A DNA stretch of 64,000 nt from Loigolactobacillus coryniformis subsp. coryniformis KCTC 3167 = DSM 20001 (GCF_002706425.1 NZ_CP017713.1:2666001-2730000); one strand, 5' to 3'. Shown: positions 33,628-43,838, counted from the first letter of the stretch. The notes: generated from the sequence alone by a model not told the origin. Numbers and translations are program-made.

Positions 33628-35639
33628 TACAAACGATTGATTTAAGACTCTTCTAAAACAGGTCGCCGACGATTTTTCGAAGGGTGCCTGGTTCTAAACT
33701 CATTGATTTAACACTCTTCTAAAACGGAAACAGTCGTTGATAGCCATGATATTCTGGTTCTAAACTCATTGATTTAACACTCTTCTAAAACAAAAATCAA
33801 CAGCTACTAATCGCTTATTGAGGTTCTAAACTCATTGATTTAACACTCTTCTAAAACGTACGCTCAATTCTTGGCCGAATATAACCGGGTTCTAAACTCA
33901 TTGATTTAACACTCTTCTAAAACAGGACTTTTACGATTACGACACGCAAAGTGGGTTCTAAACTCATTGATTTAACACTCTTCTAAAACTATATACTAGG
34001 CTCATAAGATAAGGAAAGGGGTTCTAAACTCATTGATTTAACACTCTTCTAAAACTATATAATAAGTCTTGTAAGGTAAAGGAAAGGTTCTAAACTCATT
34101 GATTTAACACTCTTCTAAAACACGCCAGGTTGACTAACGCCATAATTTGCCGGTTCTAAACTCATTGATTTAACACTCTTCTAAAACGGACAATTATTTA
34201 TTGCAACAGCAATCCGGGGTTCTAAACTCATTGATTTAACACTCTTCTAAAACTAGACAAGCCTTAAGCACGCTTAAGCAGCCGGTTCTAAACTCATTGA
34301 TTTAACACTCTTCTAAAACACGACTGATATGGGTGGTTATGATACTCCCGGTTCTAAACTCATTGATTTAACACTCTTCTAAAACTGATGACGATACCGC
34401 TATTATTAATCTGCCGGTTCTAAACTCATTGATTTAACACTCTTCTAAAACAGGAAGGTGAAACTTATGTGGGTACGACAAGGTTCTAAACTCATTGATT
34501 TAACACTCTTCTAAAACTACCCTTGGGGTGTTTTTGTGACCGCGTATGGTTCTAAACTCATTGATTTAACACTCTTCTAAAACAGCGTCTCCAGGACTGA
34601 CGGATCTACCGGAGGTTCTAAACTCATTGATTTAACACTCTTCTAAAACACTGGTAATGTAATCGTGCTTTCATACGTAGGTTCTAAACTCATTGATTTA
34701 ACACTCTTCTAAAACCAGTCAGGGCGCCTTCAAGCGGCCGTTTACGGTTCTAAACTCATTGATTTAACACTCTTCTAAAACAGTTGCTAAGTCCGATGGG
34801 ATCAATCCATTGGTTCTAAACTCATTGATTTAACACTCTTCTAAAACAGCTACTGTTTCAGGCGGCTTAGTGACGGTGGTTCTAAACTCATTGATTTAAC
34901 ACTCTTCTAAAACGCCAAGTTATAGATTCCCATTTTGAAATAAGGTTCTAAACTCATTGATTTAACACTCTTCTAAAACACGATTGCCAGAAAATTTTAG
35001 AAAATTATGGGTTCTAAACTCATTGATTTAACACTCTTCTAAAACATGGCTTTCCAAAACCAGAATTGATTTTTAGGTTCTAAACTCATTGATTTAACAC
35101 TCTTCTAAAACAACAGTTCAAAGCTAAAAACCCTAACGTAAGGTTCTAAACTCATTGATTTAACACTCTTCTAAAACTGGCACTCATACTTAATTGTCAT
35201 TTCTTTTGGTTCTAAACTCATTGATTTAACACTCTTCTAAAACTAGAGGGTGGCGGTTACGATCACGTTCGGTGGTTCTAAACTCATTGATTTAACACTC
35301 TTCTAAAACACAAAGATCATGAGCATCGGCTTAATGATCGGTTCTAAACTCATTGATTTAACACTCTTCTAAAACATTAAACATCGATCAACAGCATTTC
35401 AAAAAGGTTCTAAACTCATTGATTTAACACTCTTCTAAAACAAATACGATTTAAGAATTTCTGACGAATCAGGTTCTAAACTCATTGATTTAACACTCTT
35501 CTAAAACTGACCGATAGGAGCAATTTCCAGCGCTTCGGGTTCTAAACTCATTGATTTAACACTCTTCTAAAACTTGCTGGCAGCCACTGGAATTTTAACC
35601 GACGGTTCTAAACTCATTGATTTAACACTCTTCTAAAAC
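33624..35639 (-). CRISPR. Type II-A CRISPR array, 31 repeats and 30 spacers
   Basis: Thirty identical 36-bp repeats recur with an exact 66-bp period from 33690 to 35639, each followed by a 30-bp spacer. On the transcribed minus strand the repeat begins GTTTTAGAAGAGTGTTAAAT and ends AATGAGTTTAGAACC. A 31st repeat at 33624-33659 keeps 23 of the first 24 bases but is degenerate in its last 12, which marks it as the leader-distal end. The leader-proximal end is at 35639, next to csn2. All spacers are 30 bp. Spacers at 33990 and 34056 resemble each other. Spacer sources are unknown here. Confidence 0.99.
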
Positions 35640-35666
35640 CGTTATTTCCACATTATCTTCTCAGAA

Positions 35667-36341
35667 TCACTCATAACGCCAATCGACGTAATCCTGATCA
35701 ATATAGTAGTACCGGCAATTATTAAATTCTACAGACCTCTGATTTTCTGAGAATTTAATAATAAGAACGGTTAAATCCAATGTTCTGATCAACTCAAATA
35801 AATCTTGTAACTCTTGTAATGTAAGATAATCAGAAATGTTCATAAAACCTAAAATACGCTGTTCATTTAATTCTTTAGCTGTTTTTAGAATTGTCTCTAT
35901 TATACCATAACAGTTAGTTGATAAAGAAGTATCAAAGTGTAGATCGCAAAATTTTAAAACTTTTTCAGTTGCAATTTGGTCGCCGATATTTAGCGGTAGA
36001 TCCAGCGAGTAAGTCGCTTCAAGTACTACATTTTTTAGCGTACGGCTTTGATCCGTAATAATTCGATTTTGTTCAGCAGTTAAATTTAATTTAATTTGCT
36101 TGTACAATTGTGGCAGAAACAATTTATTTAAGTCAGTGCAGATGCTAGCATCACCAAACCACTTCAGTGCTTTGGTCGTACTGATGAGTTCTAAAGTATC
36201 ATCACTAAAATTAAGATTGTCAGCCATATCCGTAAAATTAATCAACAAATTCCGATAGACCTCATGATTATCAGTCTCAAGAATAGTTGGTACTCCAGCA
36301 TCAATCGTAAAAGATTTAAATGGGTAATAAATTAATTTCAT
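35667..36341 (-). CDS. csn2: CRISPR adaptation protein Csn2
   Basis: A 224-aa protein that follows cas2 with a 4-bp overlap, the position of Csn2 in type II-A systems. Sequence such as MKLIYYPFKSFTIDAGVPTI and the C-terminal NCRYYYIDQDYVDWRYE fits the short Csn2 group, which forms a DNA-binding tetrameric ring and is needed for spacer acquisition. Its stop lies only 27 bp before the first repeat, so the array leader must lie partly inside this gene. Confidence 0.93.
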   Translation of the reverse strand: MKLIYYPFKSFTIDAGVPTILETDNHEVYRNLLINFTDMADNLNFSDDTLELISTTKALKWFGDASICTDLNKLFLPQLYKQIKLNLTAEQNRIITDQSRTLKNVVLEATYSLDLPLNIGDQIATEKVLKFCDLHFDTSLSTNCYGIIETILKTAKELNEQRILGFMNISDYLTLQELQDLFELIRTLDLTVLIIKFSENQRSVEFNNCRYYYIDQDYVDWRYE

Positions 36342-36658
36342 AGTACAATCGTCCTGTCAGCTGTATTACGCACATCCCGTTTAAACTCACCAGCTAGAAA
36401 ATGCATTGCGTTATATTGTTTTTCAGTCACCATCATACTTTGGACTAATCCATCTGCCGGCGTAATATCGGTAATTCGTCGCTCCATAAAAGTTGCCGAT
36501 TGTTTACTGACGCAAACGCGTACATAAATTGAATACTGGATCATTAAAAAGCCTTCATTGATCAATGCTTTACGAAATTTCCGGTAATTTTTACGTTGTT
36601 CACTAGTCTCCATTGGTAAATCAAACATGATCATTAATCGCATGACTCGATACCTCAT
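36338..36658 (-). CDS. cas2: CRISPR-associated endonuclease Cas2
   Basis: A 106-aa ferredoxin-like protein. The N-terminus MRYRVMRLMIMFDLPMETSE aligns from the first residue with type II-A Cas2 and contains the conserved aspartate in MFDLP. With Cas1 it forms the integrase that inserts new spacers. The ATG lies inside the end of cas1 (38-bp overlap), and the gene overlaps csn2 by 4 bp. Confidence 0.95.
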   Translation of the reverse strand: MRYRVMRLMIMFDLPMETSEQRKNYRKFRKALINEGFLMIQYSIYVRVCVSKQSATFMERRITDITPADGLVQSMMVTEKQYNAMHFLAGEFKRDVRNTADRTIVL

Positions 36659-37526
36659 TTAATAACGCCACCTTTATTTCAATCGAATGACTTTGTTCAC
36701 TTAAATAATTCAAACTGGCTGCAATATACTTAGTTAACGCGTGCCGCAAAATCGTTCTTTCACCGTTGTACATTAATTCGAGGTTAAGTAGATCAACTAA
36801 ACCAAATTTTATGTCTGGCGTGAAGTCATTGAATCGCTGTTGTGCAACCCAACAATCGATAATTGGCCGGAATGGTTCCATTAAATCAGACCCTAAATTG
36901 AACTCATTACCTTCATTGTGGTGATGAATTCCAAATTGGGTCAAATAGCCATTAGCGACGATTTCACGATCAATCGTTGAAAGTAAAATGGAATAACCAT
37001 AATTTAACGCCGCATTGATCGGACTAAAATCACGTCGTGAGAAGTCATTATCAAACATTAAATTAAAATATTTTCGCGCGACCACGGCTTCACGATTGGT
37101 TACATCGCCTAATTCGAGCCTTAATAATTCCACATCCAGGGCAGCTGTTTCCAACTGTAATAACTGACAAACTTGAATTTGCATTGCAATTTTCTCGTGA
37201 ACTATTCTAGTCCATAGCTGTTCCTTAACATTAGCTTGCCAATTTAGTTGCTGCGTAATCAAGCTCGCATCCCGATTACTAGGATAATAGCCTAATATTT
37301 CACAAACCGGTTGGCCATCGCGACCAGTAAAAATAATTTTAGCTTCTGCCTGGATCAACGCATTGATCGCAGCCGTGGTAATAACTGCACTCATTGTGCC
37401 AACTAGCAACACTTGGATATCACTAATTGGAATTTGACTCGTACCGTCAATCGTTTGTACGATCAGTTGATGGCTTCCATATGAAACTTTAGCATGTTGC
37501 GTGATCATGACTGTACGCCAGCCCAT
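36621..37526 (-). CDS. cas1: CRISPR-associated integrase Cas1 (type II)
   Basis: The 301-aa product starts MGWRTVMITQHAKVSYG and carries the metal-site regions NREAVVARKYFNLMF (Glu) and GIHHHNEGNEFNLGSDLMEPFRP given here as GIHHHNEGNEFNL then SDLMEPFRP (His and Glu). It is the catalytic subunit of spacer integration with Cas2. The ATG follows AAGGAGG. A tracrRNA gene on the other strand lies immediately upstream, so cas1-cas2-csn2 may depend on readthrough or a local promoter. Confidence 0.95.
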   Translation of the reverse strand: MGWRTVMITQHAKVSYGSHQLIVQTIDGTSQIPISDIQVLLVGTMSAVITTAAINALIQAEAKIIFTGRDGQPVCEILGYYPSNRDASLITQQLNWQANVKEQLWTRIVHEKIAMQIQVCQLLQLETAALDVELLRLELGDVTNREAVVARKYFNLMFDNDFSRRDFSPINAALNYGYSILLSTIDREIVANGYLTQFGIHHHNEGNEFNLGSDLMEPFRPIIDCWVAQQRFNDFTPDIKFGLVDLLNLELMYNGERTILRHALTKYIAASLNYLSEQSHSIEIKVALLNEVSSHAINDHV

Positions 37527-37539
37527 AGAAAATCCCTCC

Positions 37540-37568
37540 TTGTCTTTAACACAATTGCTTGATATAAT
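37540..37568 (+). promoter_or_regulatory. tracrRNA promoter
   Basis: -35 TTGTCT (37540-37545) and -10 TATAAT (37563-37568) with a 17-bp spacer and a TGA extension, on the plus strand. Confidence 0.78.
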
Positions 37569-37574
37569 CTAGTT

Positions 37575-37710
37575 GTTTAGAAGACTATCTAAACTTATTG
37601 ATTTAACACTCTGAGTTAAAATCAAACAAGGCGTAAGCCAAGTTTCATCTTGTGAGTCCCTATGGACCATAAAGGCGCTATTGATCTTCGTGATCAATAG
37701 CGCCTTTTAA
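37575..37710 (+). ncRNA. tracrRNA
   Basis: The plus strand holds an anti-repeat at about 37588-37611 (TCTAAACTTATTGATTTAAC and following), which matches the complement of the repeat over 24 bases with one mismatch. GAGTTAAAATC then continues the lower stem, a GGC-GTAA-GCC nexus hairpin follows, then a GTCCC-TAT-GGAC hairpin, and a long terminator hairpin. It is transcribed opposite to all cas genes and the array. It pairs with pre-crRNA for RNase III processing and loading into Cas9. The 5' end is inferred from the promoter. Confidence 0.9.
37671..37708. terminator. Terminator shared by tracrRNA and cas9
   Basis: AAAGGCGCTATTGATC and its complement (37671-37686 and 37693-37708) with a TTCG-containing loop and a short T run on the plus side. 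On the minus strand it lies just after the cas9 stop and ends in TTTATGG, so termination of cas9 transcripts may be incomplete. Confidence 0.8.
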
Positions 37711-37716
37711 ATTTGC

Positions 37717-40700
37717 TTAGCGCAGACCCTTAAGATCACGTAAAGCTACCTTTCTTTCGAATAAACCCGATGGAGATTGATGAACTAATATTGCTTTTTC
37801 AGTTAATCTAATCCCCGCTTGTTGAGTCATGAATCCTAAATCTGTTCCCAATCCTAGTATTTTTAAGTTTGTTCTAGCTGCATTGGCATGAAATCCAATT
37901 AAAATCCGATTTAAAACATCTATCTGTGTGTCGCTCTTCTCTTCAAAACTATCATTTAATTTCATAAATCGATCTCTACCATGACTTAATTTCTCTCTGA
38001 AACCATTAGTATCATAAAGTGGAAACCAGCGATTAACTTGTACTAAAATTTCATCAAATACCTGTACTAAATCTACATGCGTAGATAGCTGCTTATTAAG
38101 CGCTTTGACAGCTTCTTTAGAAATGAATAGTTCACGAGCATTATATTGATAAGTTGCCGACCCCAACATAAACGGTTGCCCGCCATCAATAACTAACTGA
38201 TTGAAACCAACCTTAGGCACAACCAATTCGAAACGTTCCACTGTTGTTTTATAGTCACCAGTTTTCTTAACCAGTTTGCGTGTGGTAAATTTCTTAGTCA
38301 AATAATCAAGCAACTGTGCTTGGTTAGCTAATTTGGCTGCCATCCTAGTTGGAATACCAACGACTTTATAGTAAGGTTTATCCTTTTTCCACAAACGAAC
38401 AATACTCATAAACGCACTAGTTGAGCCGGTATAGCCGCCATAAAGTTCAGTCGGCATGTTATCTTTTTTCCGGATCAACTGTTTAGTACCACGTCCGCTA
38501 GCTTTATCTTCACTGGCTTTGTAAAGTGTCTGGTTATATAGTGCCCCGGATTTAGTTAAGACTTCATGCACTACCGTTACTTTTTTGAAGTTATAGATTT
38601 TATTCATGTAAGCCAGATCACGCTGCTTATCCCAGATAATTTCACCGGTATTAGAATCTATACTTCTGTCCTTATTTTTTAGCTCGTACAAGAAATTAAA
38701 ATTCTTGAGGTCAGGTAGTTTATTTCCTTTTTGAAAATCACCGTAAGTAAAATACGGTTTCAACTTAGGATAACGTTTAGACAAGAAGATGCCGACAAAC
38801 GCAGTTAGATAGGCATCAAAAGCATGATGATAGTTGTTCACGTTACGATTTTTCGGAAAATCAAGCTCTTTACGTACCTGATGGGTCATATTCGCTTTGA
38901 TGGTTACGACTTTCGTTTCTTCACTTGCCAACAAATTAGCCGCCAGCTTAATCACTTGGCGCGTTTCAACTAGCTGACGGTTAACAAAGCCCAGCGGTGC
39001 AAATTTACTTAATTTGGTTGGATCAAGCGTCAAATTATCATACTTACGCTTGCTAAGTAACCCGGCTTCCTTTAACTGCAGCCATTTAGCTTGCATGGCT
39101 GGTCCAAATTTATAATTTGCAAATTCTGATAGCGGCACTGAATCAGATTTACTGCGATTTAGCTTTTGCGAGACCAGTACGCGATTATCTAGTGAATCAT
39201 CCTTAATGAAAGATTGCGGTAAGATATGGTCAATGTCGTAATGGGATAATTGATCAATGTTAATTCGCTTACCGGAGTACAAATCAACCCCTCCTTGTAA
39301 GAAATACAAGAATAAACGATCTTTAAAATTGACTTTTTGGTCGACTGCTTCTTTTAATTCCTGGCGAACTTCACTATTGATCAAGAATTCGTTACTAATC
39401 GTTTGATATAATTTTTCCAGCTGGCGTGAACGTTCAACCGAACGGCGTGGGTTTTTCTCATCTTCGCGGGCAAATTCAATAAAGATCCGCTGCGGTGGTA
39501 CGCCACCCATTGCCTTCTGAACATCTGCTACAATTGCTAAAACCTGACGTAAAGCCTTTTTATTTTGGGGTGAAGTATATAAATCTGTAATCACATCTTG
39601 CGCACCGCGCCGATCAATCAGCTTTTCATTTTCCTTAGTAATTGCTTCACTAAATGCTGCCTGACTAACAATAACCATAAAATTATTTGGTGTATCCCAT
39701 AACAAATCAATGATCTGCTGACCATTCTGATCACGGAGCCCCGCTAATAATTTACGCGAAAAACGTCCCCAGCCACGATAACGAATACCAGCCAGTTTTT
39801 CAATTTGTTCTGTTGTTAACCAAGTAATCTCTGCTAATTTAGTACGGAGGATCTTCGCATCTTCAAACAAAGTCGCCCATTCGATTATTTGTTCAAAATC
39901 CACTTGATAGCGTGCTTCATCTAATTGAGCACCAAAAATTTTCCGTAACTCATTTTCAGTCGTCAAACCACTATTAAAGCTAGTTTCGTTAGCTAACCCT
40001 TCAATTTTAGATGACTCAGCAAATTCACCAGTCTGAACTAAATAAGATTTAAATTGTTTCTTCGTCACATGCGGTTGCCGTTTAAATAAATCTTGATAAA
40101 CAGCTTGTTTTTGTTTTTTAGTTAATTTTTGACCATTGACCCGTACATTATTCAATTCATTCAATACGATAAAACGTTGATATAACAAGCTGTGTAATGG
40201 TAATACATCTTCAGCCAATAAATAGGTATCTTTAGTTGTCATCCTTTTGATGAAGCGCTCAGCTGAAACGTTGCGGTCGACTTTTTGATCAAAGTTCCAT
40301 GGTGTGATCGGTCCAGCTTCTTTGCGCGCCATCCAGGCAAAATGCGCATTAGATGTTGCTTGTTGAACTTCAGGTTCGATCAGTGGTCCAACATAATAAG
40401 GTACCCGAAAAGCAACTAATTCAGATAGTTTATATTTAGCTACCTTTTGCCGTGCTTGATTAGGATTTAACTCAGCCAACCATGGATAGTAGTCTTTTTG
40501 ATTATCAATAATCCGTTCCAGCTCTAGTTGATGTAATTGATGCGGAATCGCCCCATTTTCTTTAGTCCGCTGCTTCGGCAAGAATTTTTCTTGATCGATC
40601 AACGCCAACATATCTGCCACCTGTGGATCACTGCTCTTTTTAACCGCATTGGTCAACCGCTTATAAAAATCTTCCTGTTTAAGTGGCTTGCTGGCAATAC

Positions 40701-41781
40701 CATTAATGTACTCATTATAAGCTGTTTGTAACACTGTCGCAGTCTTTTTATCACTATGCTGAGCAATCGCCTTTAGTAATTTTAAATCTTGCTTATGCTT
40801 CTGGTAGCTATCTACCTTAGATGCTGATAATGTTTTACCTTCAGGAACAATACCATTTAGGGTAATTGCCGCAAAAATCCGTTGTAAAATATCCATAACT
40901 TGCTGCTGATTTTCAGTCATCAACGGTTCCAGCTTAGCTAGCTTATCATCAATATCCTCCGCATCAAAAGAGAATTCCCACTCAGTCGTTTCCAATAAAT
41001 CTAAATTAAATAGTTTATGAAATTTTGCTTTCAAACCGAGGATTGCTTTCAATAATTCAGTCGCAACACTTTTTTGTTGCTTAGCCAATTGCTTATCATC
41101 CGAACCGTTATAAAATGACTTAACTAAATCACGCTGCCGCCCCGAACGTGAGATTGTCGTATTCAATAAGGTTGTTTGGAACATTGTACTATGATCCAAG
41201 TCGATTTGAAATTTCAATTCAGGGATCACATTAAGTAAAAGCGCATTCAATTCTTCAAAATCACTGTGTAAGTCGATTTTATTATTCGTAAAATTATTGA
41301 CCGTTCCATTTAGTAGAAAATGACCACGATATTTAATAATATGGTGCATCGCCAGATAAATCTCACGTACATCAAATTGTCGCTTCTCAGTCATTAATGC
41401 TTGGCGTAAATGGTAAATCGTTGGATATGCTTGATAAAAATCCCGATCGCTTCGATCATTAAATAAAGAAGCTGTATCTTCATCCCGGTCATTTAAAACT
41501 AAATTTGATTCTTTACGACGAATAAAGAATCCGTCATCTTGCGGTAGAATATACGGCTCAAAAAAATCCTGTAATAGGCGTAATCGCCATTTACGACGCT
41601 TTAAACGTCGATGGGTTGTTCGAAAAATTCGTCGTTCTGCGGCAGTTGCGCCTTCTTTAAAGACACGAACGCCATAACCGTTTTTTCCTTTGACCTGTAA
41701 AATCTTACCATTGTCATCAACAATCGTATATCCAACTGAATTGGTCCCAATATCAAGTCCAACATTATAGTGTAGCGTCAT
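37717..41781 (-). CDS. cas9: CRISPR RNA-guided endonuclease Cas9 (type II-A)
   Basis: A 1354-aa enzyme that cuts DNA complementary to its guide. RuvC-I is YNVGLDIGTNSVGY with Asp10; the arginine-rich bridge helix is at about 50-76 (RRIFRTTHRRLKRRKWRLR); RuvC-II is RIFIEFARE; the HNH centre is HYDIDHILPQSF with His852; RuvC-III is HHAFDAYL with Asp989. The PAM-interacting part is the C-terminal quarter. Both nuclease sites look intact. The ATG at 41781 has GGAG 9 nt upstream; a GTG two codons earlier is too close to it. It resembles Cas9 of other lactobacilli (Lacticaseibacillus/Lentilactobacillus group). Confidence 0.97.
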   Translation of the reverse strand: MTLHYNVGLDIGTNSVGYTIVDDNGKILQVKGKNGYGVRVFKEGATAAERRIFRTTHRRLKRRKWRLRLLQDFFEPYILPQDDGFFIRRKESNLVLNDRDEDTASLFNDRSDRDFYQAYPTIYHLRQALMTEKRQFDVREIYLAMHHIIKYRGHFLLNGTVNNFTNNKIDLHSDFEELNALLLNVIPELKFQIDLDHSTMFQTTLLNTTISRSGRQRDLVKSFYNGSDDKQLAKQQKSVATELLKAILGLKAKFHKLFNLDLLETTEWEFSFDAEDIDDKLAKLEPLMTENQQQVMDILQRIFAAITLNGIVPEGKTLSASKVDSYQKHKQDLKLLKAIAQHSDKKTATVLQTAYNEYINGIASKPLKQEDFYKRLTNAVKKSSDPQVADMLALIDQEKFLPKQRTKENGAIPHQLHQLELERIIDNQKDYYPWLAELNPNQARQKVAKYKLSELVAFRVPYYVGPLIEPEVQQATSNAHFAWMARKEAGPITPWNFDQKVDRNVSAERFIKRMTTKDTYLLAEDVLPLHSLLYQRFIVLNELNNVRVNGQKLTKKQKQAVYQDLFKRQPHVTKKQFKSYLVQTGEFAESSKIEGLANETSFNSGLTTENELRKIFGAQLDEARYQVDFEQIIEWATLFEDAKILRTKLAEITWLTTEQIEKLAGIRYRGWGRFSRKLLAGLRDQNGQQIIDLLWDTPNNFMVIVSQAAFSEAITKENEKLIDRRGAQDVITDLYTSPQNKKALRQVLAIVADVQKAMGGVPPQRIFIEFAREDEKNPRRSVERSRQLEKLYQTISNEFLINSEVRQELKEAVDQKVNFKDRLFLYFLQGGVDLYSGKRINIDQLSHYDIDHILPQSFIKDDSLDNRVLVSQKLNRSKSDSVPLSEFANYKFGPAMQAKWLQLKEAGLLSKRKYDNLTLDPTKLSKFAPLGFVNRQLVETRQVIKLAANLLASEETKVVTIKANMTHQVRKELDFPKNRNVNNYHHAFDAYLTAFVGIFLSKRYPKLKPYFTYGDFQKGNKLPDLKNFNFLYELKNKDRSIDSNTGEIIWDKQRDLAYMNKIYNFKKVTVVHEVLTKSGALYNQTLYKASEDKASGRGTKQLIRKKDNMPTELYGGYTGSTSAFMSIVRLWKKDKPYYKVVGIPTRMAAKLANQAQLLDYLTKKFTTRKLVKKTGDYKTTVERFELVVPKVGFNQLVIDGGQPFMLGSATYQYNARELFISKEAVKALNKQLSTHVDLVQVFDEILVQVNRWFPLYDTNGFREKLSHGRDRFMKLNDSFEEKSDTQIDVLNRILIGFHANAARTNLKILGLGTDLGFMTQQAGIRLTEKAILVHQSPSGLFERKVALRDLKGLR

Positions 41782-41804
41782 TAGCACTCACTCCTTTTTT
41801 CATA

Positions 41805-41813
41805 AGTATATCA
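41805..41813 (-). promoter_or_regulatory. cas9 promoter (extended -10)
   Basis: TGATATACT on the minus strand, about 20 bp before the ribosome binding site. The -35 is AT-rich and poor. Confidence 0.55.
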
Positions 41814-41848
41814 AAATTTACAATTACATTTAACCTAAATTTTTAGTC

Positions 41849-41877
41849 ATAAAAATAGCGGCTCATCACCGCTATTC
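41849..41877 (-). terminator. Terminator of the interrupted ABC exporter operon
   Basis: AATAGCGG and CCGCTATT form a stem with a 7-nt loop, followed by a T run on the minus strand. It lies 9 bp after the permease stop and isolates cas9 from upstream transcription. Confidence 0.85.
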
Positions 41878-41885
41878 TCATGAAC

Positions 41886-43103
41886 TCATTGATATTTTAC
41901 CCCGCGTCGGAATCGTTGCCAGAAGCTGGTGTCGTCCGTTTGTAGCATCAAGCCTTCGTAAATTCCACCGACATACCGCAGCAGCAATAAGATGCTGGCT
42001 AGCAAAAGTAGCAACGAGCCACCGATCACCCAGACATTAGCGTTATCATCGATGATGCGTAGTGGCATGAAGTATGAAGAGAAGAATGGAACGTACGACA
42101 GGATTTTAACTGTCAGCGCGTCGGCGTTATTTTGGAACGGAATTGTCGCGAAAAAGGCGATCATGCTGAGATAGATCGCTGGTTGTGCGGCTTTTGAAGC
42201 GTCCTCGGCTTTGGCAACCAGCGCACCGCTGAAAGCCGACAATATCGTGTATAAGATCACACCTAGGAAAAGGAATAATAAATTAATACTCAACAGATTA
42301 TGTAGCACTTTACCGATCAACACCTGATTATCTGCTACGATTGCTTTAGTGATCGATAATCGGCTAGCAATCAAGAAACTAGCCCAACCGCCGACCATAT
42401 AGATCAGTAAATGAGTCAAGATCACCAGCAACACACCAAAAATTTTACCCAGAAAATATTTGCTGGCCGTGGTACTGGAAAAGATAATTTCCATGATCTT
42501 GGTGCCTTTTTCGGAGGCAATTTCTGATGCCGTGATTGAAGAATAGGTGATCAGGATCATATAAACCATAAAGACCATGATCCAAAATGAGATCAGACGC
42601 ACTAGCTTGGCACTGCCAGTTTTTTTATGCACGATTTGTTTTAATCGCGGTTCTTGTTGTAGTGCCTGTAGTTGTGCGGTACTTAAGTTGGCATTGCTTA
42701 AATTCAGCCGTTGCTGCTGTTGCATTAAGAATGTGTCCACTTTATTCTTTAAGTCAGTGGCTAATGACTGACCACCGTGATAAGTAGCGGTCACCTGTTG
42801 CGGTCCACTTTTTAAAATTAAATAGCCAGTAATCGTTTCGGCGCGCACAGCTTTTTTAGCTGCCGCAACCGTAGTCACACTGGTTTTGACGTCCGCTTTA
42901 TGTTGATGAATAAATTGTTGGCGCACTGGTTGGTCAGCGATCACGGCGATCCGGTCACTATCTTCGCCGGCAGTGCTACTGAAATAGCCGATGCCTAAGG
43001 AGAGGCCAAGCATGACAAATGGCGCCAGCACCAAAGCGACAAAGCTCCACGACTTAATTTGGCGCAGATAAGTTTCAGTGGTAATGATCCATAATTTACG
43101 CAT
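41886..43103 (-). CDS. ABC-2 type transporter permease (NatB/YhaP-like)
   Basis: A 405-aa membrane protein: one N-terminal helix, a large extracytoplasmic domain, then five or six helices, the layout of NatB-like exporters. Motifs include ASEIASEKGTKIMEIIFSS, diagnostic of this family. The ATG at 43103 follows AGGTGAAG and overlaps the ATPase stop by 8 bp. Its ATPase partner is split by an insertion element, so this permease is probably orphaned. Confidence 0.85.
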   Translation of the reverse strand: MRKLWIITTETYLRQIKSWSFVALVLAPFVMLGLSLGIGYFSSTAGEDSDRIAVIADQPVRQQFIHQHKADVKTSVTTVAAAKKAVRAETITGYLILKSGPQQVTATYHGGQSLATDLKNKVDTFLMQQQQRLNLSNANLSTAQLQALQQEPRLKQIVHKKTGSAKLVRLISFWIMVFMVYMILITYSSITASEIASEKGTKIMEIIFSSTTASKYFLGKIFGVLLVILTHLLIYMVGGWASFLIASRLSITKAIVADNQVLIGKVLHNLLSINLLFLFLGVILYTILSAFSGALVAKAEDASKAAQPAIYLSMIAFFATIPFQNNADALTVKILSYVPFFSSYFMPLRIIDDNANVWVIGGSLLLLLASILLLLRYVGGIYEGLMLQTDDTSFWQRFRRGVKYQ

Positions 43104-43838
43104 TGGCTTCACCTACTTTCATCCGAAAAATCTCATCTAATGTTGGGGCCTGCTGACTGAATTCTTCAATATATTGTCCCTGCGTCAATTGCTGGAAGAT
43201 TGCCGGACCCGCTGCCGGATCAGCTAAACGCAATAAATAGCGCTGCGCAGTTAGTTGCGTGACTTCGGTAACTTGCGATAACTGTGCCAAGCGGTCCGCA
43301 GTCCAATCCGTGGTCACGAATAAATGGTTTTTACCAAACTGATTGCGCACGTCGTCAATGCGACCGTTCAACACCACATGGCCGGTTTTCAACATGATCA
43401 AGCGGTCACACAACGCCGTGACATTGCCCATATCATGACTGGAAAAAATAATTGCGGTCCCTTGCTGTTTAGCCATCATAATGGCTTGCTCCAGCAGATC
43501 AACATTTACCGGATCCAAGCCACTAAACGGTTCATCCAAAATCAATAACTTCGGTTGGTGGATCAACGTACAGATCAATTGAATCTTTTGTTGATTGCCT
43601 TTAGATAGGTCTTTGATCTTATCGCTGCGTTTACCTTTGACCGCAAATTTAGCTAACCAATCGTCAATTTGTGGCCGAATCTCTTTAGCGGATTTGTTTT
43701 TCAAGCGTGCTAAATAAATGATCTGTTGCTCAACGGTCAGCTTAGGCATCAAACTGCGTTCTTCCGGCAAATAACCGATCTCATCGAAGACATTTTCCGT
43801 GATTGGCTGATTGTTCCAAGTAATCGTGCCATCATATT

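Noticed and set aside
37588-37614. Stray CRISPR repeat between cas9 and cas1
   Set aside because: It is the tracrRNA anti-repeat: it is on the complementary strand, diverges at the lower stem, and is followed by nexus and terminator hairpins.
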